Assembly (NCBI RefSeq): GCF_947498635.1
Contig: NZ_CANMKV010000008.1
Span: 62,001 to 126,000, forward strand
Length of the DNA: 64,000 bases
Origin: an uncultured Microbulbifer sp.
Lineage (GTDB): Bacteria > Pseudomonadota > Gammaproteobacteria > Pseudomonadales > Cellvibrionaceae
Direction: 5' to 3'
Shown: piece after piece, positions 9,563 to 17,448 of the stretch
Layout: each line of letters starts with the position of its first letter
Position numbering within the stretch: position 1 is the first letter of the stretch
Notes under the pieces: generated by a model
Databases searched by the model: none
What the model saw: only the letters and a program-made list of their open reading frames with translations
Told to the model about the DNA's origin: nothing
Program-made: the position numbers and the translations under genes

Positions 9563-9955
9563 ATGGCAACTACTCAATACTACGGTACCGGCCGCCGCAA
9601 GACCTCCACCGCTCGTGTATTTATCGTGCCTGGTGAAGGCAAGATCAGCGTAAATGGTCGCGCCCTGGACGAATACTTTGGTCGCCAGGTGGCTCGCATG
9701 ATCGTGCGTCAGCCGCTGGAAAAGGTTGATCTGGTCGAAAAATTCGACATCATCGCAACTGTAAAAGGTGGTGGTTCTTTTGGTCAGGCGGGTGCTATCC
9801 GTCACGGCCTGACCCGCGCCCTGATGCAGTACGATGAGGAGCTGCGTCAAACCCTGCGCGCCGCTGGTTATGTTACCCGCGATGCTCGTGAGGTTGAGCG
9901 TAAGAAAGTCGGTCTGCGCAAAGCGCGTAAGAAACCGCAATTCTCCAAGCGTTAA
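9563..9955 (+). CDS. rpsI: 30S ribosomal protein S9
   Basis: A 130-residue protein of the small subunit. Seen: [16 protein letters not shown] at the start, [21 protein letters not shown] in the middle, and the basic tail KKPQFSKR that reaches the P-site tRNA. It is the second gene of the rplM operon and is followed by a strong terminator. Confidence 0.98.
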   Translation: MATTQYYGTGRRKTSTARVFIVPGEGKISVNGRALDEYFGRQVARMIVRQPLEKVDLVEKFDIIATVKGGGSFGQAGAIRHGLTRALMQYDEELRQTLRAAGYVTRDAREVERKKVGLRKARKKPQFSKR

Positions 9956-9967
9956 GCTTTCTTTTTG

Positions 9968-9991
9968 GCCCGGCTTCTGCCGGGCTTTTTT
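9968..9991 (+). terminator. rho-independent terminator of rplM-rpsI
   Basis: The perfect 6-bp stem GCCCGG / CCGGGC has a 6-base loop and is followed by TTTTTT. It separates the ribosomal protein operon from the bc1 operon. Confidence 0.88.
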
Positions 9992-10257
9992 CTGTCCTGT
10001 GTTTGAGGATTTGAGCGGCCGTTCTGGGTTTTGCTTGATTTCTCATGGTTCCACCACGCAATTCCTGACGTTCCCCATGTCTTTGCCTTGTATCAAAATG
10101 GCATTTTCTTTAACATTGCGCGGATTTGTATCCGCTTGATTTGTGGGGTTTATTCGCGCGGGCAATCTGCCGGAGCGGGACTTCTTTCAAGACTTTTTGG
10201 GTTTGGGCCAGCGCATTTCCGGTTTTCCCGGGATCGCTGTGATGGGAGAACTACGTC

Positions 10258-10857
10258 ATGAGTGATGACGGTGTAAATGTAGGACGGCGTCGTTTCTTGA
10301 CCGCTGCTACCTCTGTCGTTGGTGGTGCGGGTGCGGTTGGGGTTGCCGTGCCCTTCGTCGCCTCCTGGAATCCGAGTGCCAAGGCAAAAGCTGCGGGCGC
10401 TCCGGTTAAGTACAACATTAGCAAAATCGAGCCGGGCCAGATGGTCACCGTTGAGTGGCGCGGCAAGCCGGTATATGTGGTTCGTCGAACAGACGAGATA
10501 TTGCAGGACCTGGAGAAAGTGGAGCCGCTGTTGCGGGACCCCAACTCCGAGGAATCCATTCAGCCGGTTTATGTAAATCCGGAAAACCGCTCTATCAAAC
10601 CGAAGCTGTTAGTCCTGGTTGGCTTGTGCACACACCTGGGCTGCGCCCCGATGTACCGCCCCGAAGTCGGCGCCGCTGATTTGGGTGGTGCCGAGTGGAT
10701 GGGCGGCTTCTTCTGTCCCTGTCACGGCTCCAAGTACGATATGGCTGGTCGGGTCTATGCCGGTGTTCCGGCACCGACGAACCTGGAGGTTCCGCCTTAT
10801 TCCTATGAGAGCGACGACGTAATCGTGATTGGTGTAGACCAGGAGGGCGCTGCATGA
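10258..10857 (+). CDS. petA: ubiquinol-cytochrome c reductase, Rieske iron-sulfur subunit
   Basis: The Rieske subunit of the bc1 complex passes one electron from ubiquinol to cytochrome c1 at the periplasmic face. The 199-residue protein begins with a twin-arginine type signal/anchor (GRRRFLTAATSVVGG, residues 9-23). The 2Fe-2S ligands are visible: Cys124 and His126 in CTHLGC, and Cys153 and His156 in CPCHGS, with Cys129 and Cys155 able to form the structural disulfide. GGGAG lies about 9 bases before ATG 10258. Its stop overlaps the start of the cytochrome b-c1 gene by 4 bases (ATGA), so the two are translationally coupled. Confidence 0.97.
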   Translation: MSDDGVNVGRRRFLTAATSVVGGAGAVGVAVPFVASWNPSAKAKAAGAPVKYNISKIEPGQMVTVEWRGKPVYVVRRTDEILQDLEKVEPLLRDPNSEESIQPVYVNPENRSIKPKLLVLVGLCTHLGCAPMYRPEVGAADLGGAEWMGGFFCPCHGSKYDMAGRVYAGVPAPTNLEVPPYSYESDDVIVIGVDQEGAA

Positions 10858-13088
10858 AATGGCTAGCAAATTTCGGTGACTGGGTAGATCAGCGACTGCC
10901 GATCTACCAGGCCTGGGATAAGCATATGGGCAAGTACTATGCGCCCAAAAACTTTAACCTCTGGTATTTCTTCGGTGTTTTCTCCCTGCTAGTACTGGTC
11001 AACCAGCTGTTGACAGGTATCTGGCTGGTGATGAGTTTCACCCCTTCCGCCGAAGGAGCCTTTGCCTCCGTTGAATACATCATGCGCGATGTGGAATGGG
11101 GCTGGTTGATCCGCTATCTCCACTCGACAGGTGCGTCTGCATTCTTCGTAGTGGTGTACCTACATATGTTCCGCGGCTTGATGTACGGCTCTTACAAGCC
11201 ACCGCGCGAGCTGGTGTGGATATTCGGTATGTGCATCTACCTGGTGCTGATGGCGGAAGCCTTTATGGGCTATGTGCTGCCGTGGGGACAGATGTCCTAC
11301 TGGGGCGCCCAGGTGATCGTATCTCTGTTTGGGGCCATACCCGGTATTGGGGACAGCCTGGTAGAGTGGATTCGCGGTGACTACCTGATTTCCGGTATTA
11401 CCCTGACCCGCTTCTTCTCCCTGCATGTGATTGCTCTGCCACTGGTATTGGTACTGCTGGTGGTATTGCACATTCTTGCCCTGCACGAAGTGGGCTCCAA
11501 TAACCCTGACGGCATCGAAATTAAAAAGAACAAGGATGAGAATGGCATTCCTAAAGATGGAATTGCTTTCCACCCTTACTACTCGGTCCACGACCTGGTG
11601 GGTATCGCGGTCTTCCTGTTTATCTTCGCCACTGTGGTGTTCTTCTTCCCGGAGATGGGCGGTTTCTTCCTAGAATACGCTAACTTCGAAGAGGCGAACC
11701 CGCTGAAGACCCCGCCGCATATCGCGCCGGTTTGGTACTTTACGCCGTTCTACGCGATTTTGCGTGCAGTAACGATGGATATTGGCCCGCTTACAGCTAA
11801 GTTCCTCGGCCTGGTGGCTATGGGCGCAGCTATTGCTGTTCTGTTCGTGCTGCCCTGGCTGGATAAGAGCCCAGTGCGTTCGATTCGCTATAAAGGCTGG
11901 CTGCCCAAAGGCCTGCTGCTCCTGTTCGCAGCGGTATTTATTATCCTGGGCTACCTGGGGGTTAAGTCTCCAACTCCGGATCGCAACTTCCTTTCCCAGT
12001 TGGCGACTCTGTTCTACTTTGCCTTCTTCCTGACTATGCCGGTTTGGACGAATCCAAAGGGGCGCAAAGGGATCGGTTCATGGGTTGTGAGTATTGGCTT
12101 TGGTATCCTGTTCCTGTGGATGGCATTCGCAAACTTTACCTTTGGTCATGAAGATCAAGACAAGAATGGCTTTGTGAATACCTTTGTTGGTATTTCGGCT
12201 CTGTTACTTGCTGCTTTCTTTGCTGCGCTACCGTGGATTACCAACCGCGATGAGGTATACCCGGAGCCAGAGCGTGTCACCAGCCCGTCTGGCGGTAAGA
12301 CTTTCGGTATCCTGTTTATTGGTATCGTTGTTGTGGGTCTGCTGACCTTTATTCCGATCAAGGCCGTGGGTGCTGAGTCCAGTGTTGAGCTGGACCACAT
12401 TGATATCGACCTGCAGGACAAGCCGTCCTTACAGCGCGGTGCCAAGTACTTCGTCAACTACTGTATGGGTTGTCACAGTGCCAACTATTCCCGCTGGGAG
12501 CGCGTTGCTACTGATCTGGATATCCCCAGAGAGTTGATGATGGAGAATCTGATTTTGGGGAACGATAAGATCGGTAACCTGATGGAGATCTCCATGCGCT
12601 CGGACGACTCCAAAGTATGGTTCGGTGCCACGCCGCCGGATCTGACATTGGTGGCTCGCTCACGCTCCCCGGAATGGCTCTACACTTATCTGCGCAGTTT
12701 CTACAAGGATGACAGTCGGGCTACCGGTGTGAACAACCTGGTATTTCCCAGCGTTGCTATGCCCCACGTGTTGATGGAGCTGCAAGGCTTGCCTGAATGT
12801 GCTCCGGGCCCCAAGCGTGACCACGGAAAAATTGTCCGTGATGAGCTGGGTAACCCGATTATGGATGCGGATTGTGGCAGCTTGCAGGTTGGCAAAATCA
12901 AAGGCTCCATGACTCCAGACGAGTTCGACCAGGCTATGTATGATCTGGTTAACTTTATGGAGTATATTGCTGAGCCTATGGCAGAAGATCGCAAGCGCAT
13001 CGGTTTCTATGTGTTGGCGTTTATATTTGTGTTCTTTATCTTTGCCTGGTTACTGAACCGGGAGTATTGGAAAGACGTGCAACACTAA
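10854..13088 (+). CDS. petB: fused cytochrome b - cytochrome c1 of the bc1 complex
   Basis: One 744-residue frame encodes both remaining bc1 subunits. Residues 1-400 are cytochrome b with haem ligands His90/His104 and His191/His206 and the Qo-site motif PVWY at 292-295. Residues 410-460 add two predicted membrane helices not usual in either subunit. Residues 483-507 form a helix ending in AVGA, like a retained c1 signal peptide. Cytochrome c1 follows, with haem motif CMGCH at 537-541, candidate axial Met636 (AMPHVL), and a C-terminal anchor at about 717-733. By analogy with fbcH of Bradyrhizobium, a polyprotein cut after the AVGA segment is likely; this is inference. No frameshift or internal stop is present. 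In Pseudomonas and E. coli relatives with bc1 the two are separate genes. Confidence 0.95.
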   Translation: MKWLANFGDWVDQRLPIYQAWDKHMGKYYAPKNFNLWYFFGVFSLLVLVNQLLTGIWLVMSFTPSAEGAFASVEYIMRDVEWGWLIRYLHSTGASAFFVVVYLHMFRGLMYGSYKPPRELVWIFGMCIYLVLMAEAFMGYVLPWGQMSYWGAQVIVSLFGAIPGIGDSLVEWIRGDYLISGITLTRFFSLHVIALPLVLVLLVVLHILALHEVGSNNPDGIEIKKNKDENGIPKDGIAFHPYYSVHDLVGIAVFLFIFATVVFFFPEMGGFFLEYANFEEANPLKTPPHIAPVWYFTPFYAILRAVTMDIGPLTAKFLGLVAMGAAIAVLFVLPWLDKSPVRSIRYKGWLPKGLLLLFAAVFIILGYLGVKSPTPDRNFLSQLATLFYFAFFLTMPVWTNPKGRKGIGSWVVSIGFGILFLWMAFANFTFGHEDQDKNGFVNTFVGISALLLAAFFAALPWITNRDEVYPEPERVTSPSGGKTFGILFIGIVVVGLLTFIPIKAVGAESSVELDHIDIDLQDKPSLQRGAKYFVNYCMGCHSANYSRWERVATDLDIPRELMMENLILGNDKIGNLMEISMRSDDSKVWFGATPPDLTLVARSRSPEWLYTYLRSFYKDDSRATGVNNLVFPSVAMPHVLMELQGLPECAPGPKRDHGKIVRDELGNPIMDADCGSLQVGKIKGSMTPDEFDQAMYDLVNFMEYIAEPMAEDRKRIGFYVLAFIFVFFIFAWLLNREYWKDVQH

Positions 13089-13109
13089 GCGTGGCAGTTT
13101 TTCTCTGAT

Positions 13110-13138
13110 GGGTGGTGGAGTTAGTCCTCCACCCTTTT
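13110..13138 (+). terminator. probable terminator after the bc1 operon
   Basis: The stem GGGTGG(T)GGAG / CTCCACCC has one bulged base and is followed by TTTT. It lies between the bc1 genes and sspA. Confidence 0.6.
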
Positions 13139-13194
13139 ATATTTTGAATAAAAAGGTTGGCACTCGCTAACCAAAAGTTTGAGGTAGTTTGAAC

Positions 13195-13821
13195 ATGGGT
13201 GTGCCTACCAACAAGCGCTCCTCTATGACCTTCTTCTCCGATGGTCGCAGCCACTACAGCCACCGCGTGCGTATTGTGCTTGCAGAAAAAGGAGTTTCCG
13301 TCGATATCATAGATGTTGATTCTGACGATAAACCAGCCGAGCTCGCTGACCTCAACCCCTACAATTCGCTGCCGACTCTGGTGGACCGCGATTTGGTGTT
13401 GTTCGAAACCAAGGTAATGATGGAGTACCTGGACGAGCGCTTCCCTCATCCGCCACTGCTGCCGGTTTATCCGGTTGCTCGCGCACAGAGCCGCCAGATC
13501 ATGCACCGCATCGAGCGAGATTGGTGCCCTCTGGTCGATAAAATTCTTGCCGGTGGCAAGGATGTGGCTTCGGCTCGTAAAGAGTTGCGCGATAGCTTCG
13601 TTGGCATCGCACCGATGTTTACCGAACTGCCGTTCTTCTTTAACGAAGAGTTCTCTCTGGTGGATTGCTGCATGGCACCGCTGTTGTGGCGTCTTGAGCA
13701 GTTTGAAATCAGCCTGCCCAAAACCAAGCAGGTTAAGCCGTTGCTGGATTATATGGATCGCCTGTTCGCTCGCGAAGCCTTCCAGCAGAGCCTGACCGAG
13801 TACGAGCGGGAAATGCGTTGA
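13195..13821 (+). CDS. sspA: stringent starvation protein A
   Basis: SspA is a glutathione S-transferase-fold protein that binds RNA polymerase and helps gene expression in starvation and acid stress. The 208-residue protein shows [20 protein letters not shown], then [32 protein letters not shown] and [18 protein letters not shown], all typical of the SspA N-terminal thioredoxin-like half. An in-frame TTG lies 6 bases upstream, but ATG 13195 is preferred. sspB follows after 10 bases. Confidence 0.95.
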   Translation: MGVPTNKRSSMTFFSDGRSHYSHRVRIVLAEKGVSVDIIDVDSDDKPAELADLNPYNSLPTLVDRDLVLFETKVMMEYLDERFPHPPLLPVYPVARAQSRQIMHRIERDWCPLVDKILAGGKDVASARKELRDSFVGIAPMFTELPFFFNEEFSLVDCCMAPLLWRLEQFEISLPKTKQVKPLLDYMDRLFAREAFQQSLTEYEREMR

Positions 13822-13831
13822 GGATACTTTT

Positions 13832-14242
13832 GTGAGTAAGCCGGCTATGACATCCAATCGCCCCTATATTTTACGGGCATTCTATGAGTGGATAACCGAC
13901 AACCGGTGCACTCCTTATATTCTTGTGGATACCCACCTATCCGGGGTACTGGTACCCCAACAGCATGTCAACGATGACGGTCAAATTGTACTGAACGTTT
14001 CCGAGGGTGCTGTCGCTGGCCTGACGATGGATAACTACGCGATTCGCTTCAATGCGCGTTTTGGCGGGGTACCCACCGATATTCAGGTTCCGGTCGGGGC
14101 CGTGGTCGGTATTTACGCGCGTGAAAATGGTCAGGGAATGGTGTTTGAGGCGGAGGAAACTCCAGAGCCACCAGAGCCCACACCACCCACCAGCCTGGGT
14201 AAGAAGTCGGTGAAGAAGCCCGCGTTGCGGGTTGTGAAGTAA
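13832..14242 (+). CDS. sspB: ClpXP protease specificity-enhancing factor SspB
   Basis: SspB delivers ssrA-tagged proteins to ClpXP. The 136-residue protein has the compact N-terminal domain (RPYILRAFYEWITDNRCTPY, HLSGVLVPQQHVNDDGQIVLN), a Pro/Glu-rich flexible linker, and the C-terminal ClpX-binding tail ending in ALRVVK. The GTG start at 13832 keeps the family N-terminus; ATG 13847 is the alternative. A strong terminator follows. In Pseudomonas the next gene is the dolP homologue; here about 17 kb of other genes intervene. Confidence 0.95.
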   Translation: MSKPAMTSNRPYILRAFYEWITDNRCTPYILVDTHLSGVLVPQQHVNDDGQIVLNVSEGAVAGLTMDNYAIRFNARFGGVPTDIQVPVGAVVGIYARENGQGMVFEAEETPEPPEPTPPTSLGKKSVKKPALRVVK

Positions 14243-14251
14243 CTTCACTGG

Positions 14252-14280
14252 AAAAAGGAGGCATTAGGCCTCCTTTTTTT
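14252..14280 (+). terminator. rho-independent terminator of sspA-sspB
   Basis: The stem AAAAAGGAGGC / GCCTCCTTTTTT has a 5-base loop and a long T-run. It marks the left edge of the accessory block. Confidence 0.9.
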
Positions 14281-14670
14281 CTTCTGTATCACTGGCCTGA
14301 GCCTGTATGTCCAGTTGGGGCCTATATTTCATCCCGTATTGCCTGGACTATTTTTCCTTCTCCTTCTCCTTCTCTCATTAAATTCATACTCTAGCTTTTT
14401 CACAGCTAAGCAATGTACCGACTAATTTTTCCTCTCTCAGAAATCTCAATTCAGTGATCGTATTTTGACGCTAATTTTACTTTTAGATTTTTCAGGTGTT
14501 GCCTGATACAGCCTGCGGTTTGAACGTTGAAATGCCTAAGTAAGGGGCTGCTGTCATTAAAGGGATTTTCGAGACGCAATGCCGATCAGAGCCACTGAAG
14601 GCGCTTCTGTAAAATTAGCTTATCAAATTGAAAGCGCGGACGGCTTTGCTGTGGAGCTGGTAATAAATAG
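14281..14670. other. non-coding stretch at the left edge of the accessory block
   Basis: About 390 bases without a supported gene. A pyrimidine-rich run of CTTCTC repeats lies near 14350-14375. A plus-strand frame starting at 14579 runs into the antisense strand of the OmpA-like gene and has no family character. No attachment-site-like repeat or mobile element remnant was recognised. Confidence 0.4.
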
Positions 14671-14701
14671 AAAAAAGCCACGGATATTTAATGTCCGTGG
14701 C
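14671..14701 (-). terminator. terminator of the minus-strand envelope operon
   Basis: On the minus strand the perfect 8-bp stem GCCACGGA / TCCGTGGC has a 9-base loop and is followed by TTTTTT. It lies 56 bases beyond the stop of the OmpA-like lipoprotein gene. Confidence 0.85.
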
Positions 14702-14756
14702 AAAGGGTCGAAGGATGGAGGCCTTCGGGGCTACCTTGGGGGGGTAGCGGGGAGGA

Positions 14757-15569
14757 TTAATTCATGCTGGCAACGGTCGGAGATTCATAGGCTTCGTTTT
14801 TGCCCAGTAATACAACTTCTACACGGCGGTTATGCTGTCGGCCTGCGAGAGTATCGTTACTGGCCACGGGGTTCGATTCGCCATAACCTTTAACGCTAAT
14901 ACGGTCGCTTGCAACACCGGAATTGATCAGAACATTTTGGATCGACCGCGCGCGTTTTTTGGATAATTCCAAATTATATGCTTCGCTGCCTAGAGAATCG
15001 GTATAACCTTCAATAACCGCTTTGGTATTCTCATGTGCGCTCAAGAAATCAGCTAATTTCTTCACTGTGGGTTTGGCACCGGGTTGCAGCTCGTGGTCGT
15101 CAAAGGCGAAGAGTACGTCACCAAGAGTTAGCACATTAGTATCTGCATTTTGTTTGCTTCCCATTTTTTCGAGCTCTTTTTTCAGCATCTTGAGCTCCTG
15201 CTGATTCTGGGCCAGCTCTGAATTCTTATCTTGCAGTACTAGACCTGCACGCACCATATCGGCATTTTCAAACTGAGCTTCCATCTTGGCAATATCAACT
15301 TCGTATTTTGCAACGCCCAGCATTTTTTGCGCCAAGTAAACTTGATGCTCCATATCGGTTTCATTGCCTTCCTGCCATGCCGTTTTGGCTTCACTCACGC
15401 TATCACCCGCAGCTCTGAGCGGCACTGTCGCATGGCGATTAACCAGATCATTACGGCTCATAGCCTGGTACTGATCTTCAACCTCGGCGAGAGGTTTTGG
15501 CATTTCTGTGGTGGCACAGCCGCTGACTACTGCAGTGGCGATGCCAAGAGCGATTAACGACTTATTCAT
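14757..15569 (-). CDS. OmpA-family lipoprotein with DUF4398-type N-terminal region
   Basis: A 270-residue predicted outer membrane lipoprotein. The signal MNKSLIALGIATAVVSGC ends in a lipobox, with Cys at residue 18. A helical region resembling DUF4398 follows (RNDLVNRHATVPLRAAGDSV, AKTAWQEGNETDMEHQVYLA), then a coiled coil rich in Gln, Lys and Glu. The C-terminal OmpA domain binds peptidoglycan: LGDVLFAFDDHELQPGAKPT, VIEGYTDSLGSEAYNLELSK, RISVKGYGESNPVA and RQHNRRVEVVL are its standard blocks. The start is at ATG 15569 with AGGA upstream; a longer frame would overlap the preceding gene. It is the last gene of the operon that starts at 16637 or 15987. Confidence 0.87.
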   Translation of the reverse strand: MNKSLIALGIATAVVSGCATTEMPKPLAEVEDQYQAMSRNDLVNRHATVPLRAAGDSVSEAKTAWQEGNETDMEHQVYLAQKMLGVAKYEVDIAKMEAQFENADMVRAGLVLQDKNSELAQNQQELKMLKKELEKMGSKQNADTNVLTLGDVLFAFDDHELQPGAKPTVKKLADFLSAHENTKAVIEGYTDSLGSEAYNLELSKKRARSIQNVLINSGVASDRISVKGYGESNPVASNDTLAGRQHNRRVEVVLLGKNEAYESPTVASMN

Positions 15570-15627
15570 GGTCAAATCCTGTATTTTAAATGGCAAATGT
15601 GGGCGTAGTTTGCGAAGGGTGATTAGA

Positions 15628-15987
15628 TTAAGAGTCCTGATCGATTGTCTGCTTGAGCTGAATGAGGGTTGCATTCAATTCATAAAGTTTTTGCTTGGTG
15701 GATTCGGAGCGGGCCTGTGCGCTGGCGAGCTTGGCATCGGCTGTGGCTTTCTCTGCAAACCTGCGTGCCTTATTAAATTCACTCTTGTCTACAGCAGTCT
15801 GTGCCTTTCCCAGGTGCTCTTTTGCCGTAGTCAAGTGTTGAGCGGCAAACTGTTCACTTTTGTCTGCTTCAGCCGTGGAGATATGTATTTTTGCTTCTGC
15901 AATCTCATTTGTGGGCATGTTTCCGGTGGCACAGCCTGAAATTGCAGTGACCAGTACCAGACTGCCAAATAGCTTTGTTGACTTCAT
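15628..15987 (-). CDS. DUF4398-type small lipoprotein
   Basis: A 119-residue protein with a lipoprotein signal (MKSTKLFGSLVLVTAISGC, Cys at 19). The rest is one helical unit rich in Ala, Lys and Glu (NEIAEAKIHISTAEADKSEQ, HLTTAKEHLGKAQTAVDKSE, RRFAEKATADAKLASAQARS), the pattern of DUF4398. It shares this pattern with the first half of the next gene, so the pair may have arisen by duplication, with fusion of an OmpA domain to one copy. GGAGAAGGAA lies just before the ATG. The exact role is unknown; a periplasmic, outer membrane-anchored location is likely. Confidence 0.82.
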   Translation of the reverse strand: MKSTKLFGSLVLVTAISGCATGNMPTNEIAEAKIHISTAEADKSEQFAAQHLTTAKEHLGKAQTAVDKSEFNKARRFAEKATADAKLASAQARSESTKQKLYELNATLIQLKQTIDQDS

Positions 15988-16070
15988 TTCCTTCTCCTTC
16001 TGTAGTGGATAGAGAGTTCGCTAGAGAAGGTACATCCCTGTACCTCTCTGGCTAAATATTTACCGGGTCC

Positions 16071-16637
16071 TTAAAAAGCGAATTGCAGAGAAGCGGAGGC
16101 GACATCAAGTTTTGGTTCGATATCATCTTCAATTTCGAAGCGCTCATACTCTAAACGCAGGTCAAGGTTCTCAAGCAGACCAACTTTTACACCAGCGCCA
16201 TAGAACCAGTCGCCACCGTCCATATCTTCAGAAACCCCACCGAGTACAGGCAGGTCAGCCTTCACTTCAGCATTCCAGGTAAACCAGCCACCTTTTACAT
16301 ACACAGATGCGCGCTCATGGATGGGGGCAGACAAAATACCGGCGAAGGTAAAACCATCAATTTCAGCATTGGTGTCGAAGTCGTTGGCTTCGTCGAAGTT
16401 TAAGTAAGCGACTTCGGCACCGAGGTATTCATTCAGTTTGATACCACCAAAAATTTTCACGACTTCAGATTTTTCATCGAATTCCGTTTCTTCGTCATCC
16501 CATTTAACGGAGTACTGGCCGTAGCCGCCGCCTACAAAGAACTCTGATTCCGAGCGATCAAAGATATCCTGTGCCATAGCTTGACCAGTAAGGCCAGTGG
16601 TCATTGCAATTGCAGCGATTAGTTTTCCGTAGTTCAT
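16071..16637 (-). CDS. OmpA-like outer membrane beta-barrel protein
   Basis: A 188-residue protein with a signal peptide (MNYGKLIAAIAMTTGLTGQAMA) and a mature part of alternating strands: EFFVGGGYGQYSVKWD, KIFGGIKLNEYLGAEVAYLN, FTFAGILSAP, SVYVKGGWFTWNAEV, WFYGAGVKVGLLENLDLRLE. It ends in aromatic FAF, the usual C-terminal signal for outer membrane insertion. It belongs to the 8-stranded OmpA/opacity type of barrel. ATG 16637 has GAGGA about 8 bases upstream. A sigma-54-type promoter lies about 110 bases upstream. It may be cotranscribed with the two lipoprotein genes downstream; the 83-base gap holds a GGTACA/TGTACC hairpin but no T-run. Confidence 0.85.
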   Translation of the reverse strand: MNYGKLIAAIAMTTGLTGQAMAQDIFDRSESEFFVGGGYGQYSVKWDDEETEFDEKSEVVKIFGGIKLNEYLGAEVAYLNFDEANDFDTNAEIDGFTFAGILSAPIHERASVYVKGGWFTWNAEVKADLPVLGGVSEDMDGGDWFYGAGVKVGLLENLDLRLEYERFEIEDDIEPKLDVASASLQFAF

Positions 16638-16746
16638 GATAGTAATCCTCATGTGAAAATATTTTGTTACTTCTCGGTATTTTCTCTTGGGAGTAAAACC
16701 GAATTCAGTTTCGAATCTCTAAGCTGTGAAGCTTGTTGTTGATGGT

Positions 16747-16762
16747 TGCAACCGGTATGCCA
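16747..16762 (-). promoter_or_regulatory. sigma-54 promoter for the beta-barrel/lipoprotein operon
   Basis: On the minus strand the sequence reads TGGCATACCGGTTGCA, which fits the consensus TGGCAYR-N4-TTGCA at every defined position, with GG and GC at the required spacing. Transcription would start near 16735, giving a leader of about 100 bases before ATG 16637. It faces away from the second sigma-54-type site at 17049. Confidence 0.75.
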
Positions 16763-17048
16763 ACTTTTTTGCATGGGGAAGAAAAATATTTCAAAAGTGT
16801 GTCTAAGCCGCATGGGTGCTGAGTTTTTTTGGGGGCAGGTACTGTTGAGATTTTTTAATATCGGTCAATAACTGATGGCTTCCAGGGGTGTTCTTACGGT
16901 GTAGGAATGTTTTTGGTATGTAAAAATTGCAAAGAGTTCTATTTCTGTTTTGTAAAAATTTATACAAAGTGCAATTTGACGTTGGGTATTTAAAAGAACA
17001 ATGCCCATTTCGCACCTATAAAGAAGGGAGAGATGTCAAAGTAGAAGT
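16763..17048. promoter_or_regulatory. shared upstream region of the divergent sigma-54 promoters, with TGTAAAAATT repeats
   Basis: This 286-base AT-rich region lies between two outward-facing sigma-54-type promoters and has no supported gene. The 10-mer TGTAAAAATT occurs at 16919-16928 and 16951-16960, 32 bases apart, about three helical turns. The second copy continues into TATACAAA, giving a TTTGTA/TACAAA inverted repeat. AAATTGCA (16924-16931) and TGCAATTT (about 16970-16977) form another inverted pair. Enhancer sites of NtrC-type activators usually sit 80-150 bases upstream of such promoters, so this is a plausible binding region. No site has been proven. Confidence 0.5.
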
Positions 17049-17064
17049 TGGCATGCTAACTGCA
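17049..17064 (+). promoter_or_regulatory. sigma-54 promoter for the DUF883 operon
   Basis: TGGCATGCTAACTGCA fits TGGCAYR-N4-TTGCA except that the first T of the -12 element is C; the GG and GC pairs are in place. Transcription would start near 17075, about 25 bases before ATG 17101. Confidence 0.7.
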
Positions 17065-17100
17065 GGTTCACTAATGAACTTTGCAAACTAGGAGATTCTC

Positions 17101-17445
17101 ATGGCTACAGCAGCTAACTCAAAAACAAACTCAAGCCGCGGTAATAAAAGTGCAGTTGGTAAGGATGCGGTGCAGGAAGAGGTTCTTTTATCCGAAATGG
17201 CGAGAGAGAAAGCCCACTCGGCGGTAGACAGCGTCTCTGATAAAGCGGCTGCTACGGAAGAAAAGATCCGTGAATCTGCAGCGCAATCATCTGAGTCACT
17301 CTCGCAAAAGCAGGAGCAGATCAAGCAGACCGCTAGCCAGACCCGTTCAGACATAGAAGGCTTTGCGAAAAAAAATCCATGGGCTGCTGCGGGTATTGCG
17401 TTCGCTACAGGTGCGATTGTCAGCGCACTAATTCGTCGTCGCTAA
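17101..17445 (+). CDS. DUF883 family (YqjD/ElaB-like) membrane-anchored protein
   Basis: A 114-residue protein with a hydrophilic helical body (MAREKAHSAVDSVSDKAAAT, SSESLSQKQEQIKQTASQTR) and a single C-terminal membrane segment (NPWAAAGIAFATGAIVSALI) followed by RRR. This is the layout of the YqjD/ElaB family, which in E. coli is stationary-phase induced and tethers ribosomes to the inner membrane. AGGAG lies 6 bases before the ATG. It is the first gene after the sigma-54-type promoter, with the holin-like gene 3 bases downstream, like yqjD-yqjE in E. coli. Confidence 0.85.
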   Translation: MATAANSKTNSSRGNKSAVGKDAVQEEVLLSEMAREKAHSAVDSVSDKAAATEEKIRESAAQSSESLSQKQEQIKQTASQTRSDIEGFAKKNPWAAAGIAFATGAIVSALIRRR

Positions 17446-17448
17446 TTT

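Noticed and set aside
9083-9940. 285-codon open frame on the minus strand across rplM and rpsI
   Set aside because: It is the antisense shadow of two certain ribosomal protein genes and shows no family character.
13155-13175. TTGGCACTCGCTAACC before sspA as a sigma-54 promoter
   Set aside because: Only the -24 half matches; there is no TTGC at the -12 position.
13036-13857. 273-codon minus-strand frame across sspA
   Set aside because: Shadow of sspA; low-complexity and no ribosome binding site.
14579-14893. Plus-strand frame starting in the gap before the OmpA-like gene
   Set aside because: It runs through a terminator hairpin and into antisense of a well-supported gene.
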